Shown here in pieces: positions 54,482-63,008 of a stretch of DNA of 64,000 nucleotides. Each line of letters starts with the position of its first letter. Within the stretch, counting starts at the first letter, position 1. The notes under the pieces are model-generated. The model saw nothing but the letters and a program-made list of their open reading frames with translations, was not told the origin of the DNA and ran no database searches. A program made the translations under genes and the position numbers. Location of the stretch: contig JAUJEA010000003.1 of the NCBI GenBank assembly GCA_030442035.1, positions 62,001-126,000 on the forward strand. Reading direction: 5' to 3'. The DNA is from Splendidivirga corallicola (GTDB lineage: Bacteria > Bacteroidota > Bacteroidia > Cytophagales > Cyclobacteriaceae).

Positions 54482-54505
54482 GAGGGGACTTTAGTCCCCT
54501 CTTTT
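54482..54505 (+). terminator. Leader hairpin with T-run before rimP (possible attenuator)
   Basis: GAGGGGACT (54482-54490) pairs exactly with AGTCCCCTC (54493-54501) and is followed by TTTTCTT. It is G/C-rich for this genome and sits between the operon promoter and the rimP start at 54527, where a terminator would cut off the operon itself. A role as an attenuator that senses NusA level is plausible. Confidence 0.65.
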
Positions 54506-54526
54506 CTTATTCAAGAATTTAAGTTA

Positions 54527-54997
54527 GTGGATATAAAACGGGAACTAGAAAAAATTGTTGAAACCAACTTGAAAAGTGATGATCTTTTCCTGGTTGACAT
54601 CATTGTTTCTAATTCAAACAGCTCCAAGAAAGTCTTAATTTTGATCGATGGAGATACCGGCGTTAATATTGATGCTTGTGCCAAGCTAAGCAGACAGATT
54701 GGTGAAGTTCTGGAAGAACAAGCATTATTTGATAGTCCCTATACATTGGAAGTTTCATCCCCTGGTGTGGACCATCCACTACAAATGAAAAGGCAATACA
54801 AAAAAAATGTAGGTAGAAAAGTAAAGGTTACACTGCTTGATGAGGCTATTAAAACCGGGAAGCTGATGGCTGTCAACAATGAAACCATCCTCATCAATGA
54901 GGAAATAAAGAGTAGCAAAAGAAAAATGAATTATCAGGAAACTGAAATATCATTTGAAACAATCAAAAAAACCAATGTTTTAGTTTCATTTAAATAA
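54527..54997 (+). CDS. rimP: Ribosome maturation factor RimP
   Basis: 156 residues from a GTG start. The RimP core is clear: FLVDIIVSNSNSSKKVLILIDGDTGVNIDACAKLSRQIGEVLE and YTLEVSSPGVDHPLQMKRQY. The C-terminal half is an SH3-like domain. It helps assemble the 30S head. The nusA start is 5 bases after its stop. The GTG is the first usable start codon after the leader hairpin. Confidence 0.92.
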   Translation: MDIKRELEKIVETNLKSDDLFLVDIIVSNSNSSKKVLILIDGDTGVNIDACAKLSRQIGEVLEEQALFDSPYTLEVSSPGVDHPLQMKRQYKKNVGRKVKVTLLDEAIKTGKLMAVNNETILINEEIKSSKRKMNYQETEISFETIKKTNVLVSFK

Positions 54998-55002
54998 AAA
55001 AA

Positions 55003-56244
55003 ATGGATACTGGAGTACTTATAGAATCATTTGCGGAGTTTGCAAAGAATAAAAATATCGATAGACCTACGATGATTCGCATCTTGGAAGATGTTTTCAG
55101 GACAATGATTCGTAAAAAGTTTGAAACGGATGACAACTTCGATATTATTATTAATGCGGATAAGGGCGATTTGGAAATCTGGCGCTTTAGAGAAATTGTC
55201 GATGACAATTCAGAGGACATTTGGGATCACGACAAAATAAGCCTCAAAGACGCCAGAAAAATAGAACCGGATTTTGAAATAGGTGAAGAAGTGGCAGAAG
55301 AAGTAAAACTTGAGGATTTCGGAAGAAGGGCCGTAATGACTGCTAGACAAACACTTATCCAGAAAATAAAAGATCTCGAAAAAGATTATCTATTCCAGAA
55401 ATACAAAGAACTAGTTGGAGAAATTATCCTGGGAGAAGTTTACCAAATACTTTCAAAGGAAGTATTACTCATAGATGCTGAGGGGAACGAATTGATACTC
55501 CCTAAATCCGAGCAGATTCCAAAAGACAGATTTAGAAAAGGAGAGTCCGTGCGAGCCATTGTTCACAGGGTTGAAATGGTTAATGGAAACCCAAGGATCA
55601 TTCTTTCCAGAACATCTCCGATATTTTTGGAAAGACTCTTTGAAAGTGAAGTTCCTGAAGTTTACGACGGTCTTATTACCATCAAAAAGGTTGTAAGGGA
55701 ACCTGGTGAAAGAGCTAAAGTTGCAGTAGAATCATATGACGACAGAATAGATCCGGTTGGAGCCTGTGTTGGCATGAAGGGATCCCGTATACACAGCATT
55801 GTTCGTGAACTTCAAAATGAGAATATCGATGTAATCAATTTTACCGAGAATCTGGATTTGTACATTTCGCGCTCCTTAAGCCCTGCCAAGATCAACAGCA
55901 TCAAAATTGATGAAGATGAAAAACGTGTAGCAGTCTATCTTAAACCCGATCAGGTTTCTTTAGCTATTGGTAAAGGCGGTCAAAATATCAAACTCGCAAG
56001 CAAGTTGGTAGGTTATGAGATTGATGTATTCAGAGAACTCGAAGAATACGAGGAAGAAGATGTTGATTTGGTAGAATTCTCAGATGAGATAGAAAGCTGG
56101 ATCATCGATGAATTAAAGAAAACCGGATTGGATACCGCCAAAAGTGTTTTGGCACTTTCGAAAGAAGATCTGGGCAGAAGAACTGATTTGGAAGAAGAGA
56201 CAATTGATGATGTGCTTAATATACTAAGTCAGGAATTTGAATAG
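55003..56244 (+). CDS. nusA: Transcription termination/antitermination protein NusA
   Basis: 413 residues. N-terminal RNA-polymerase-binding domain (SFAEFAKNKNIDRPTMIRILEDVF), S1 domain near 130-200, KH1 (VAVESYDDRIDPVGACVGMKG at about 240-260), KH2 (YLKPDQVSLAIGKGGQNIKLA) and a short C-terminal helix-hairpin-helix (IIDELKKTGLDTAKSVLALS). It lacks the second acidic repeat of the E. coli protein, as is normal here. It modulates pausing and termination, including possibly at the leader hairpin of its own operon. Confidence 0.96.
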   Translation: MDTGVLIESFAEFAKNKNIDRPTMIRILEDVFRTMIRKKFETDDNFDIIINADKGDLEIWRFREIVDDNSEDIWDHDKISLKDARKIEPDFEIGEEVAEEVKLEDFGRRAVMTARQTLIQKIKDLEKDYLFQKYKELVGEIILGEVYQILSKEVLLIDAEGNELILPKSEQIPKDRFRKGESVRAIVHRVEMVNGNPRIILSRTSPIFLERLFESEVPEVYDGLITIKKVVREPGERAKVAVESYDDRIDPVGACVGMKGSRIHSIVRELQNENIDVINFTENLDLYISRSLSPAKINSIKIDEDEKRVAVYLKPDQVSLAIGKGGQNIKLASKLVGYEIDVFRELEEYEEEDVDLVEFSDEIESWIIDELKKTGLDTAKSVLALSKEDLGRRTDLEEETIDDVLNILSQEFE

Positions 56245-56295
56245 TCAATAGTCTTGTAATTTTTTAAAATAAGAAAAAAATAGGCATATTTGAAT

Positions 56296-59163
56296 ATGGC
56301 AGAAGATAAAATGATGAGGCTCAGCCAAGTTGCAAGAAAGCTCAATGTTGGAAAAAATACCATTATTGAGGCTCTTGAAAACAAAGGCTATGAGGTAGAA
56401 AACAGCCCGAATGCAAAGATCACTTTTGAGCAGTTTCAAACACTGGCAAAAGAGTTTGAATCTTCTGCTTTGGACAAGGAGGAAGCCTCAGGTCTCACCA
56501 TTGGCAAAAAACATGTTGACAATCTGATCATTGACCAGGATTCGGATGATCAACCTAAAAAAGAGGAAGAAGAAGAAATCTTTATCAAAAATGTTTCAGT
56601 TGAGAAAAATGAAGCTACGGCTGATGAAGAGGTTAAGCAGGAAGAGGCCGAGGATCCTCAGGAAAAAGAACAGGTTGATCAAAAGGAGGAGGCTGTTGAT
56701 ACAAAACCCAAATTAAAAGGGATTAAGGTTGTAGGAAAGATAGATCTGGATAAATCAAAAACTACTGAAAAAAATCCGGAACCAGAGTCTAAGGAAGAAA
56801 TAGTTGAAGAGAAAGAGGAGCCTAAAAAGGAAGATACTACCCCTGTTGAAGAGCCGGTTGCAAAAACTGAGGAAGTAGCAGAAGAGATAGAAGCAAAAGA
56901 AGAGATAAAAGAAGAGGAAAGTGTCGAAATCGAACCACAGGTAAACGAAGAAACAGTAGAGGAAAAATCTGATAAAAAAGTAGCTCGGGAGGGAAAATCA
57001 ATTATCAAAGCAAAAGCTGATACGCTTAAGGGGCTGAAGGTTTTAGGTAAAATTGAACTACCTACCGAAAAGGAAAAAACCAATAAGAAAGATCAACCTG
57101 TAGCATCATCAGATGCTCAAAAAGAGAAAAAGAAACGCCCAAGGAAACGAGTTCAGCTTGGCAATTCAAATCAATCAAGAACCAGGGACAACAAGTTCAA
57201 CAAAGGAGCCTCAAAAGATCAGGGTAAGAAAAGAATTGTTAAGGAAGAACCTTCCGACAAAGAAATTCAAGAAAAAATTAAGGCCACCCTGGCAAAGCTC
57301 AGTGGAGGAGGAAACTACACCGGAAAAACAAGCAGGTCCAAGTACCGAAAAGAAAAAAGGTCGGCCATTGCTGAAGCCAAGGAAGAAAGAATGCTTCAGG
57401 AACAGGAGGACTCCAAAACACTAAAAGTTACAGAATTCATTTCCGCCAACGATCTTGCTTCGTTGATGAATATCTCCGTAAATGAGGTGATTTCAATGTG
57501 CATGACTTTGGGTATGTTTGTTTCAATTAACCAGAGATTAGATGCGGAGGCCATTACTGTTATTGCCGATGAATTCGGATATACTGCAGAATTTACAAGC
57601 TCGGAAGAAGAAGTTGAGGTAGTTGAAGAAACTGATGAGGAGGGTGATCTTACCGAAAGAGCTCCCATTGTTACCATTATGGGACACGTCGATCACGGTA
57701 AAACTTCGCTTTTGGACTTTATCAGAAATTCCAAAGTAACCGAAGGAGAAGCAGGTGGAATTACGCAGCACATTGGAGCATATGATGTAACCACAGATAG
57801 TGGTAAAAGGATCGCGTTTTTAGATACTCCTGGTCACGAGGCCTTTACAGCCATGAGAGCAAGGGGAGCTAAAGTAACTGACGTAGTTATTATTGTGGTC
57901 GCTGCAGATGATAGTGTGATGCCACAAACAAAAGAAGCCCTCAATCACGCGCAGGTGGCAGGTGTGCCAATTGTAATTGCTATCAACAAAATTGATAAAC
58001 CGACAGCCAACCCTGACAAAATCAAAGAAGAACTAGCCAATATGAATGTATTGGTAGAAGACTGGGGTGGTAAATATCAATGCCAGGAAATATCCGCTAA
58101 AACAGGACAGGGAATAAATGACCTTCTCGAAAAGGTATTGTTAGAAGCCGAATTGCTGGAACTTAAAGCTAATGCAGATAAAAAAGCTGTTGGAACCGTC
58201 ATTGAGGCAGAGCTGGATAAAGGAAGGGGTTATGTTACGACCGTACTGGTACAGTCAGGAACATTGAGGATTGGAGACGTTGTATTGGCGGGGGCGCATT
58301 ATGGTAGAGTAAAAGCCATGTTTGATCACCGAGGGAACAAAATCAAAAATGCCGGACCCTCAACGCCTGTTCAGATGCTTGGGTTTGATGGTGCTCCACA
58401 GGCAGGTGACAAATTGAATGGTATGGAAAACGAGCGTGAGGCCAGAGAATTTGCCAATAAGCGTGAGCAGATCCTTAGAGAACAAAACATTCGAACCAAA
58501 AAGCATATCACTCTGGATGAAATTGGCAGAAGACTTGCCATTGGTAGCTTTAAGGAACTTAATATCATTGTCAAAGGTGACGTGGATGGTTCTGTGGAAG
58601 CATTATCTGATTCACTGTTGAAGTTGTCTACTGATGAAGTACAAGTGAATATTATTTCCAAAGCAGTTGGTCAGATATCGGAGTCAGACGTACTATTGGC
58701 TTCTGCCTCGGATGCAGTAATCGTTGGTTTCCAGGTTAGACCTTCCAACGGAGCTCGTAAACTGGCTGAAAATGAGGAAATCGAGATTAGATTATATTCA
58801 ATCATCTATGATGCCATTAACGACGTGAAGGATGCTATGGAGGGTATGTTGGCGCCAACGGTTGAAGAAGTGATCACCGGTAATATTGAAATAAGGGAAA
58901 TATTTAAAATTTCAAAAGTTGGAACCGTAGCGGGTTGTTATGTTACTGACGGAACCATTAAGCGTAACAATCAAATCCGTTTGATCCGTGATGGTATCGT
59001 AATCTATACCGGAGACATTGATCAGCTGAAACGATTCAAAGATGATGTTAATGAAGTTAAATCGGGGTACGAATGTGGATTGAGTATCAAGAACTTTAAC
59101 GACATAAAGGTGGGTGATACGGTAGAGGGATTCGAAGAAAGAGAAGTGAAAAGAACACTTTAA
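56296..59163 (+). CDS. infB: Translation initiation factor IF-2
   Basis: 955 residues from the ATG at 56296; the TTG at 56290 is two codons earlier and less likely. An IF2N-like winged segment comes first ([22 protein letters not shown]), then a long low-complexity Glu/Lys/Val-rich region (about 70-360) as in other Bacteroidota, a second IF2N ([18 protein letters not shown]), and the GTPase with GHVDHGKTS (about 463-471), DTPGHEAF and NKID. Domains II-IV follow. It delivers fMet-tRNA to the ribosome. A strong terminator follows. Confidence 0.97.
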   Translation: MAEDKMMRLSQVARKLNVGKNTIIEALENKGYEVENSPNAKITFEQFQTLAKEFESSALDKEEASGLTIGKKHVDNLIIDQDSDDQPKKEEEEEIFIKNVSVEKNEATADEEVKQEEAEDPQEKEQVDQKEEAVDTKPKLKGIKVVGKIDLDKSKTTEKNPEPESKEEIVEEKEEPKKEDTTPVEEPVAKTEEVAEEIEAKEEIKEEESVEIEPQVNEETVEEKSDKKVAREGKSIIKAKADTLKGLKVLGKIELPTEKEKTNKKDQPVASSDAQKEKKKRPRKRVQLGNSNQSRTRDNKFNKGASKDQGKKRIVKEEPSDKEIQEKIKATLAKLSGGGNYTGKTSRSKYRKEKRSAIAEAKEERMLQEQEDSKTLKVTEFISANDLASLMNISVNEVISMCMTLGMFVSINQRLDAEAITVIADEFGYTAEFTSSEEEVEVVEETDEEGDLTERAPIVTIMGHVDHGKTSLLDFIRNSKVTEGEAGGITQHIGAYDVTTDSGKRIAFLDTPGHEAFTAMRARGAKVTDVVIIVVAADDSVMPQTKEALNHAQVAGVPIVIAINKIDKPTANPDKIKEELANMNVLVEDWGGKYQCQEISAKTGQGINDLLEKVLLEAELLELKANADKKAVGTVIEAELDKGRGYVTTVLVQSGTLRIGDVVLAGAHYGRVKAMFDHRGNKIKNAGPSTPVQMLGFDGAPQAGDKLNGMENEREAREFANKREQILREQNIRTKKHITLDEIGRRLAIGSFKELNIIVKGDVDGSVEALSDSLLKLSTDEVQVNIISKAVGQISESDVLLASASDAVIVGFQVRPSNGARKLAENEEIEIRLYSIIYDAINDVKDAMEGMLAPTVEEVITGNIEIREIFKISKVGTVAGCYVTDGTIKRNNQIRLIRDGIVIYTGDIDQLKRFKDDVNEVKSGYECGLSIKNFNDIKVGDTVEGFEEREVKRTL

Positions 59164-59179
59164 TAAATAAAAATGTCAT

Positions 59180-59218
59180 AAAAGGCCTTTCATTTGAAAT
59201 GAAAGGCCTTTTCTTTTT
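59180..59218 (+). terminator. Rho-independent terminator of rimP-nusA-infB
   Basis: AAAAGGCCTTTCATTT (59180-59195) and its exact reverse complement (59197-59212) flank a single G, with T's after it (CTTTTT, 59213-59218). It is 17 bases past the infB stop. Confidence 0.92.
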
Positions 59219-59279
59219 GTTCTCTTTGGAAAAATACTTTCTTTACTGACAGGAAAATTTTGGAATAAAGTAATTGTTT

Positions 59280-59966
59280 ATGGACGCAGAGAATCAAGCA
59301 CTCGAAGAAATATTTAATCACCTTAAAAATAAGGCTTCACTAAAGCAAAAAACATATAGAAATATTGTTGAAGTGTTCAAAATGTTAAAAAAAGAAGCCT
59401 CGGATATCACCAAAAAACTTCAACAAAAAATTAAGAAGGTAGATAGTTCAATCAGTGTGAGCCTCACTGAAAAAAATGAGTTCGAATTCCATATTAAGTT
59501 TGCCGGAGATCTTTTAATATTTTCATTGCAAAGTAACATAGTCACCTTCAACAGTGAATATGTGATCATGAAAAGTGACTACGTCAAAGAGAGCACAGAC
59601 CGAGGTTACTTTGGACAAATTTATGTTTATAATTTTCTCGCTGATTCCATTAAGTATAATCGTATGGAAGATCCCGGTTATCTCATTGGAAGACTACTGG
59701 TTAACAGCGAAAGCCATTTTTATGTAGAGGGAACAGAGCAATTGAGTTTCTTATTCACCGATATTCAAAACAACATCATTTCTGAGCAATGGCTTCGTTT
59801 ATTAGTTGAGAAAGCCATGTTGTCCTCCATTTCCAATGATTTGATAGGAGCCAATTATCCCGATATTCAGAACACAACTTTAAGGCATAAAATGAAAGAT
59901 AATGTGCCAATGGGGCAAGGGCAAAAACTTGGTTTTCATATGAGCTATATGAATGAAATTAAGTAA
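59280..59966 (+). CDS. Uncharacterised protein
   Basis: 228 residues from the ATG at 59280 (a TTG lies two codons earlier). Not recognised. It is soluble with no signal or membrane helix: a lysine-rich helical N-terminus (about 1-65), then a beta-rich central part with aromatic residues (GYFGQIYVYNFLADSIKY around 107-124), and a C-terminus ending in GQGQKLGFHMSYMNEIK. The first third looks like a coiled coil. It lies alone between the infB terminator and nrdJ and has codon use like its neighbours. No function can be proposed. Confidence 0.7.
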   Translation: MDAENQALEEIFNHLKNKASLKQKTYRNIVEVFKMLKKEASDITKKLQQKIKKVDSSISVSLTEKNEFEFHIKFAGDLLIFSLQSNIVTFNSEYVIMKSDYVKESTDRGYFGQIYVYNFLADSIKYNRMEDPGYLIGRLLVNSESHFYVEGTEQLSFLFTDIQNNIISEQWLRLLVEKAMLSSISNDLIGANYPDIQNTTLRHKMKDNVPMGQGQKLGFHMSYMNEIK

Positions 59967-60338
59967 CAGTCAATCTTTGGTTTGGAGCAACAAATCACTT
60001 AGACCTCAGTGATGGATCCGTAAATAGCCAATTCTAATTACTCCGGAGTATTTCAAGTTTCTTATTATTGTTCCGAGCATTGGTGTTATGAATGAAAATG
60101 AAACAACATAACATTACTTTTTATAAATGTTCAATATTTTTCTTTTTTCTTACGCAACCTTTTTATAATCAGTTATTAAGGATTTAACAAATCACTGCGT
60201 AAATCGTTTTAATATAACAGAGTATAATTTTTGTATTATACTATGATCCCCCTCATGAATATAGAAATAATAAGCTTCTATGTTCAAACCAAAATTCGCT
60301 CAACCTATATTACTCAAAGCTTTTAAACACTGTATTTT
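59967..60338. other. Intergenic region upstream of nrdJ
   Basis: 372 bases without a gene. It holds an 8-bp-arm inverted repeat (60221-60242) and AT-rich DNA. No cobalamin riboswitch core, tRNA or clear TTG/TAnnTTTG promoter pair was seen. The long leader suggests regulation of nrdJ that is not obvious from motifs. Confidence 0.7.
60221..60242. repeat. Inverted repeat upstream of nrdJ, possible operator
   Basis: AGTATAAT (60221-60228), spacer TTTTGT, ATTATACT (60235-60242); the arms are perfect. It lies 97 bases before the nrdJ ATG. It is the position of a regulator site such as an NrdR box, but the sequence is not a standard NrdR pair. Confidence 0.5.
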
Positions 60339-62915
60339 ATGAAAGCAGTCAACTTCATCGATCATATCCAGGACAAAGAAGCCAACAGAAAAATTTATAC
60401 TCACGAAGAAGTACTAAAAAAAACTTTACAATACTTTCAAAACGACGAGCTAGCTGCTAGTACCTGGATAAATAAGTATGCCATGAAAACTGAAGCCGGT
60501 GAATTCGTGGAACGGTCTCCAGATGAAATGCATAAACGTATGGCCAAAGAATTTGCCAGGAAAGAGGCTGAATACCAGGAAAAACTTCATCTAAACGGCA
60601 GTGCTGCTTATCTCTCAGCCTATGGACGCGAAAGAAAATTACTGACAGAAGAATCTATATATCAGCTTTTTAAAAAATTTAAATATGTCGTTCCCCAAGG
60701 AAGTGTCATGTCCGGGCTTGGTAATCCATACATGTTATCATCTTTGTCTAATTGTGTGGTAATGCCCGAAATACATGATTCTTATGGTGGGATCTTCAAC
60801 ACGGATCAACAACTGGCTCAATTATTTAAAAGGCGTTGTGGTGTTGGAATTGATTTGTCAAGCCTTCGCCCCACTGGGATGAAAGTAGCAAATGCTGCAG
60901 GAAGTACTTCGGGAGCAGCTTCTTTTATGGAAAGATTTTCCAATACTACAAGGGAGGTAGCACAAAATGGTCGTAGGGGTGCGCTCATGCTCACCATGGA
61001 CGTTGCTCATCCGGATGTTGAGCAATTTGTGACCATGAAGCAAAATCTTTCCAAAGTAACCGGAGCAAATGTCTCTGTGCGCCTATCTGATGAGTTCATG
61101 AATGCGGTAATAAAAGATAAAATCTACACACAACGGTGGCCAATCGAATCCAAAAATCCGACCATTACTCAAAAGATCAAGGCTAGGGAACTTTGGGAAA
61201 CCATCATTGCCTGTGCTCATAAAACTGCTGAACCGGGTTTGATTTTCTGGGATCGGCAGCATTACTATAGTACCTCTTCCATTTATCCAGGTTTTAAAAA
61301 TACCTCCACGAATCCATGCTCGGAAATAGCCATGCAAGGTGGTGACAGCTGCAGGCTCATGGCACTTAACCTGTATAGTTTTGTAGAAGCACCTTTCACA
61401 GCAGATGCAAAATTCAACTATGATAAGTTTTATCAGATCACCTATGAAGCACAACGATTGATGGATGACCTTGTCGATCTTGAATTGGAATCAGTCAATA
61501 GAATCCTTCAAAAAGTAGACAAGGATCCGGAGCCTGAAAACATCAAACAAATAGAGCGTGAAACCTGGCAGCTACTCTATGAAACGGGAAAAAAAGGAAG
61601 GCGTACCGGGCTTGGGTTTACGGCACTTAGTGATACGATAGCTGCTTTAGGATTAAAATTTGATACGGATGAGGCCATAGAAAAAATTGAAAAAATATTG
61701 AAAGTAAAGTGTAAAGCGGAATTTGACAGCTCAATCGACCTCTCCATAGAACGAGGCCCATTCGAGGTCTTCGATCCTGAAATTGAAAAAAAATCCGAAT
61801 TCACTGAAATGCTTTCAAGAGAACTTCCTAAAGTTTATGAAAGGATGATGAAACACGGCAGGCGTAATATTTCCATAAGTACCGTTGCGCCAACGGGAAC
61901 TTTGAGCATGCTCACTCAAACTTCATCAGGGATAGAACCGGTTTTTCAACTTTCCTATACCAGACGAAGAAAAATAAATCCGGAAACCAATACAAAAAAG
62001 CCGGATTTTGTAGATGATTTAGGTGATCAATGGGAAGAGTTTACGGTTTATCATCCCAAACAAAAAGTATGGATGAAAGTTACCGGTGAATCCGATTTGA
62101 CTAAAAGCCCCTATTATGGAGCAAGCGCTCCCGAAATCGATTGGTTAAAACGTCTTGAAATTCAGTCCGTTGTACAGAAATATGTGACACATTCCATTAG
62201 CTCGACTATCAATTTACCAAACGATGTAAGCGTTGAAAAGGTAGGAGACATCTATATGCAGGCTTGGCAAAAAGGGTTAAAAGGCATCACTGTATATCGT
62301 GATGGTTCAAGGGCAGGTGTTTTGATTACAAAGGAAGAAAAAGATAAGAAGGAGGAAATCGTTGAAAGAAGTGCGCCTACCAGGCCAGATAAATTGGAAG
62401 CCGAAATTGTTCGTTTTCTAAATGAAAATGAAAGGTGGATTGCCGTGGTCGGATTATTGAATGGAAGGCCTTATGAAGTTTTCACAGGAAAAGCCGAAGA
62501 TTCGTTTTATCTTCCAAAATGGGTTGAAAAAGGTTGGGTAATTAAAAACAGGACCAAAGAAGGAAAAAGCAGATATGATTTTCAATACATGGATAAGGAA
62601 GGTTACAGGGTTACTATCGAAGGGCTATCAAGATCATTTGACCAGGAATACTGGAATTACGCCAAACTCATTTCAGGAGTATTGAGACACGGCATGCCCC
62701 TACCCTATGTGGTTGACCTGGTTGAAAATCTTAATCTCTATGACGAAACGATCAATACCTGGAAAAAAGGTGTCGAAAGGGCTTTGAAGAAATTTATTCC
62801 AGATGGCACCAAAGCGGTTGACCATGAATGCCCGGATTGCGGTGACCCACAAGGTTTAATTTATGAAGAAGGCTGTCTCAAGTGTAAAAGCTGTGGACAT
62901 ACTAAGTGCGGCTAA
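60339..62915 (+). CDS. nrdJ: Adenosylcobalamin-dependent (class II) ribonucleotide reductase
   Basis: 858 residues, full length for the B12-dependent enzyme. Substrate and radical-site segments: SSLSNCVVMP, RCGVGIDLSSLRPTGM, NPCSEIAMQGGDSCRLMALN (active-site Cys and Glu), and APTGTLSMLTQTSSGIEPVF. The C-terminus carries CPDCG and CLKCKSCGHTKCG, a zinc ribbon holding the redox cysteines. It reduces ribonucleotides to deoxyribonucleotides using adenosylcobalamin, with no oxygen needed. The ABC importer at 7.8-11.1 kb might supply cobalamin, but this is not shown. A terminator shared with the convergent gene follows. Confidence 0.96.
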   Translation: MKAVNFIDHIQDKEANRKIYTHEEVLKKTLQYFQNDELAASTWINKYAMKTEAGEFVERSPDEMHKRMAKEFARKEAEYQEKLHLNGSAAYLSAYGRERKLLTEESIYQLFKKFKYVVPQGSVMSGLGNPYMLSSLSNCVVMPEIHDSYGGIFNTDQQLAQLFKRRCGVGIDLSSLRPTGMKVANAAGSTSGAASFMERFSNTTREVAQNGRRGALMLTMDVAHPDVEQFVTMKQNLSKVTGANVSVRLSDEFMNAVIKDKIYTQRWPIESKNPTITQKIKARELWETIIACAHKTAEPGLIFWDRQHYYSTSSIYPGFKNTSTNPCSEIAMQGGDSCRLMALNLYSFVEAPFTADAKFNYDKFYQITYEAQRLMDDLVDLELESVNRILQKVDKDPEPENIKQIERETWQLLYETGKKGRRTGLGFTALSDTIAALGLKFDTDEAIEKIEKILKVKCKAEFDSSIDLSIERGPFEVFDPEIEKKSEFTEMLSRELPKVYERMMKHGRRNISISTVAPTGTLSMLTQTSSGIEPVFQLSYTRRRKINPETNTKKPDFVDDLGDQWEEFTVYHPKQKVWMKVTGESDLTKSPYYGASAPEIDWLKRLEIQSVVQKYVTHSISSTINLPNDVSVEKVGDIYMQAWQKGLKGITVYRDGSRAGVLITKEEKDKKEEIVERSAPTRPDKLEAEIVRFLNENERWIAVVGLLNGRPYEVFTGKAEDSFYLPKWVEKGWVIKNRTKEGKSRYDFQYMDKEGYRVTIEGLSRSFDQEYWNYAKLISGVLRHGMPLPYVVDLVENLNLYDETINTWKKGVERALKKFIPDGTKAVDHECPDCGDPQGLIYEEGCLKCKSCGHTKCG

Positions 62916-62960
62916 TCGAGAATATATTAAACATGAAAAAGCTTTTCTAAAATAAGGTTT

Positions 62961-63002
62961 GTCAATAAAAGCTCCGAAATCAATTTCGGAGCTTTTATTG
63001 AC
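62961..63002. terminator. Bidirectional terminator between nrdJ and the amidohydrolase gene
   Basis: A 20-base arm (62961-62980, starting GTCAATAAAAGC) is exactly mirrored at 62983-63002 around CA. T-rich ends on both strands allow it to act in both directions. It lies 6 bases from the stop of the convergent gene. Confidence 0.92.
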
Positions 63003-63008
63003 AAAATA

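Noticed and set aside
56679-57083. 134-codon Ser-rich minus-strand frame inside infB
   Set aside because: It is the mirror of the Glu/Lys-rich low-complexity region of IF-2, whose codons read as Ser-rich on the other strand.
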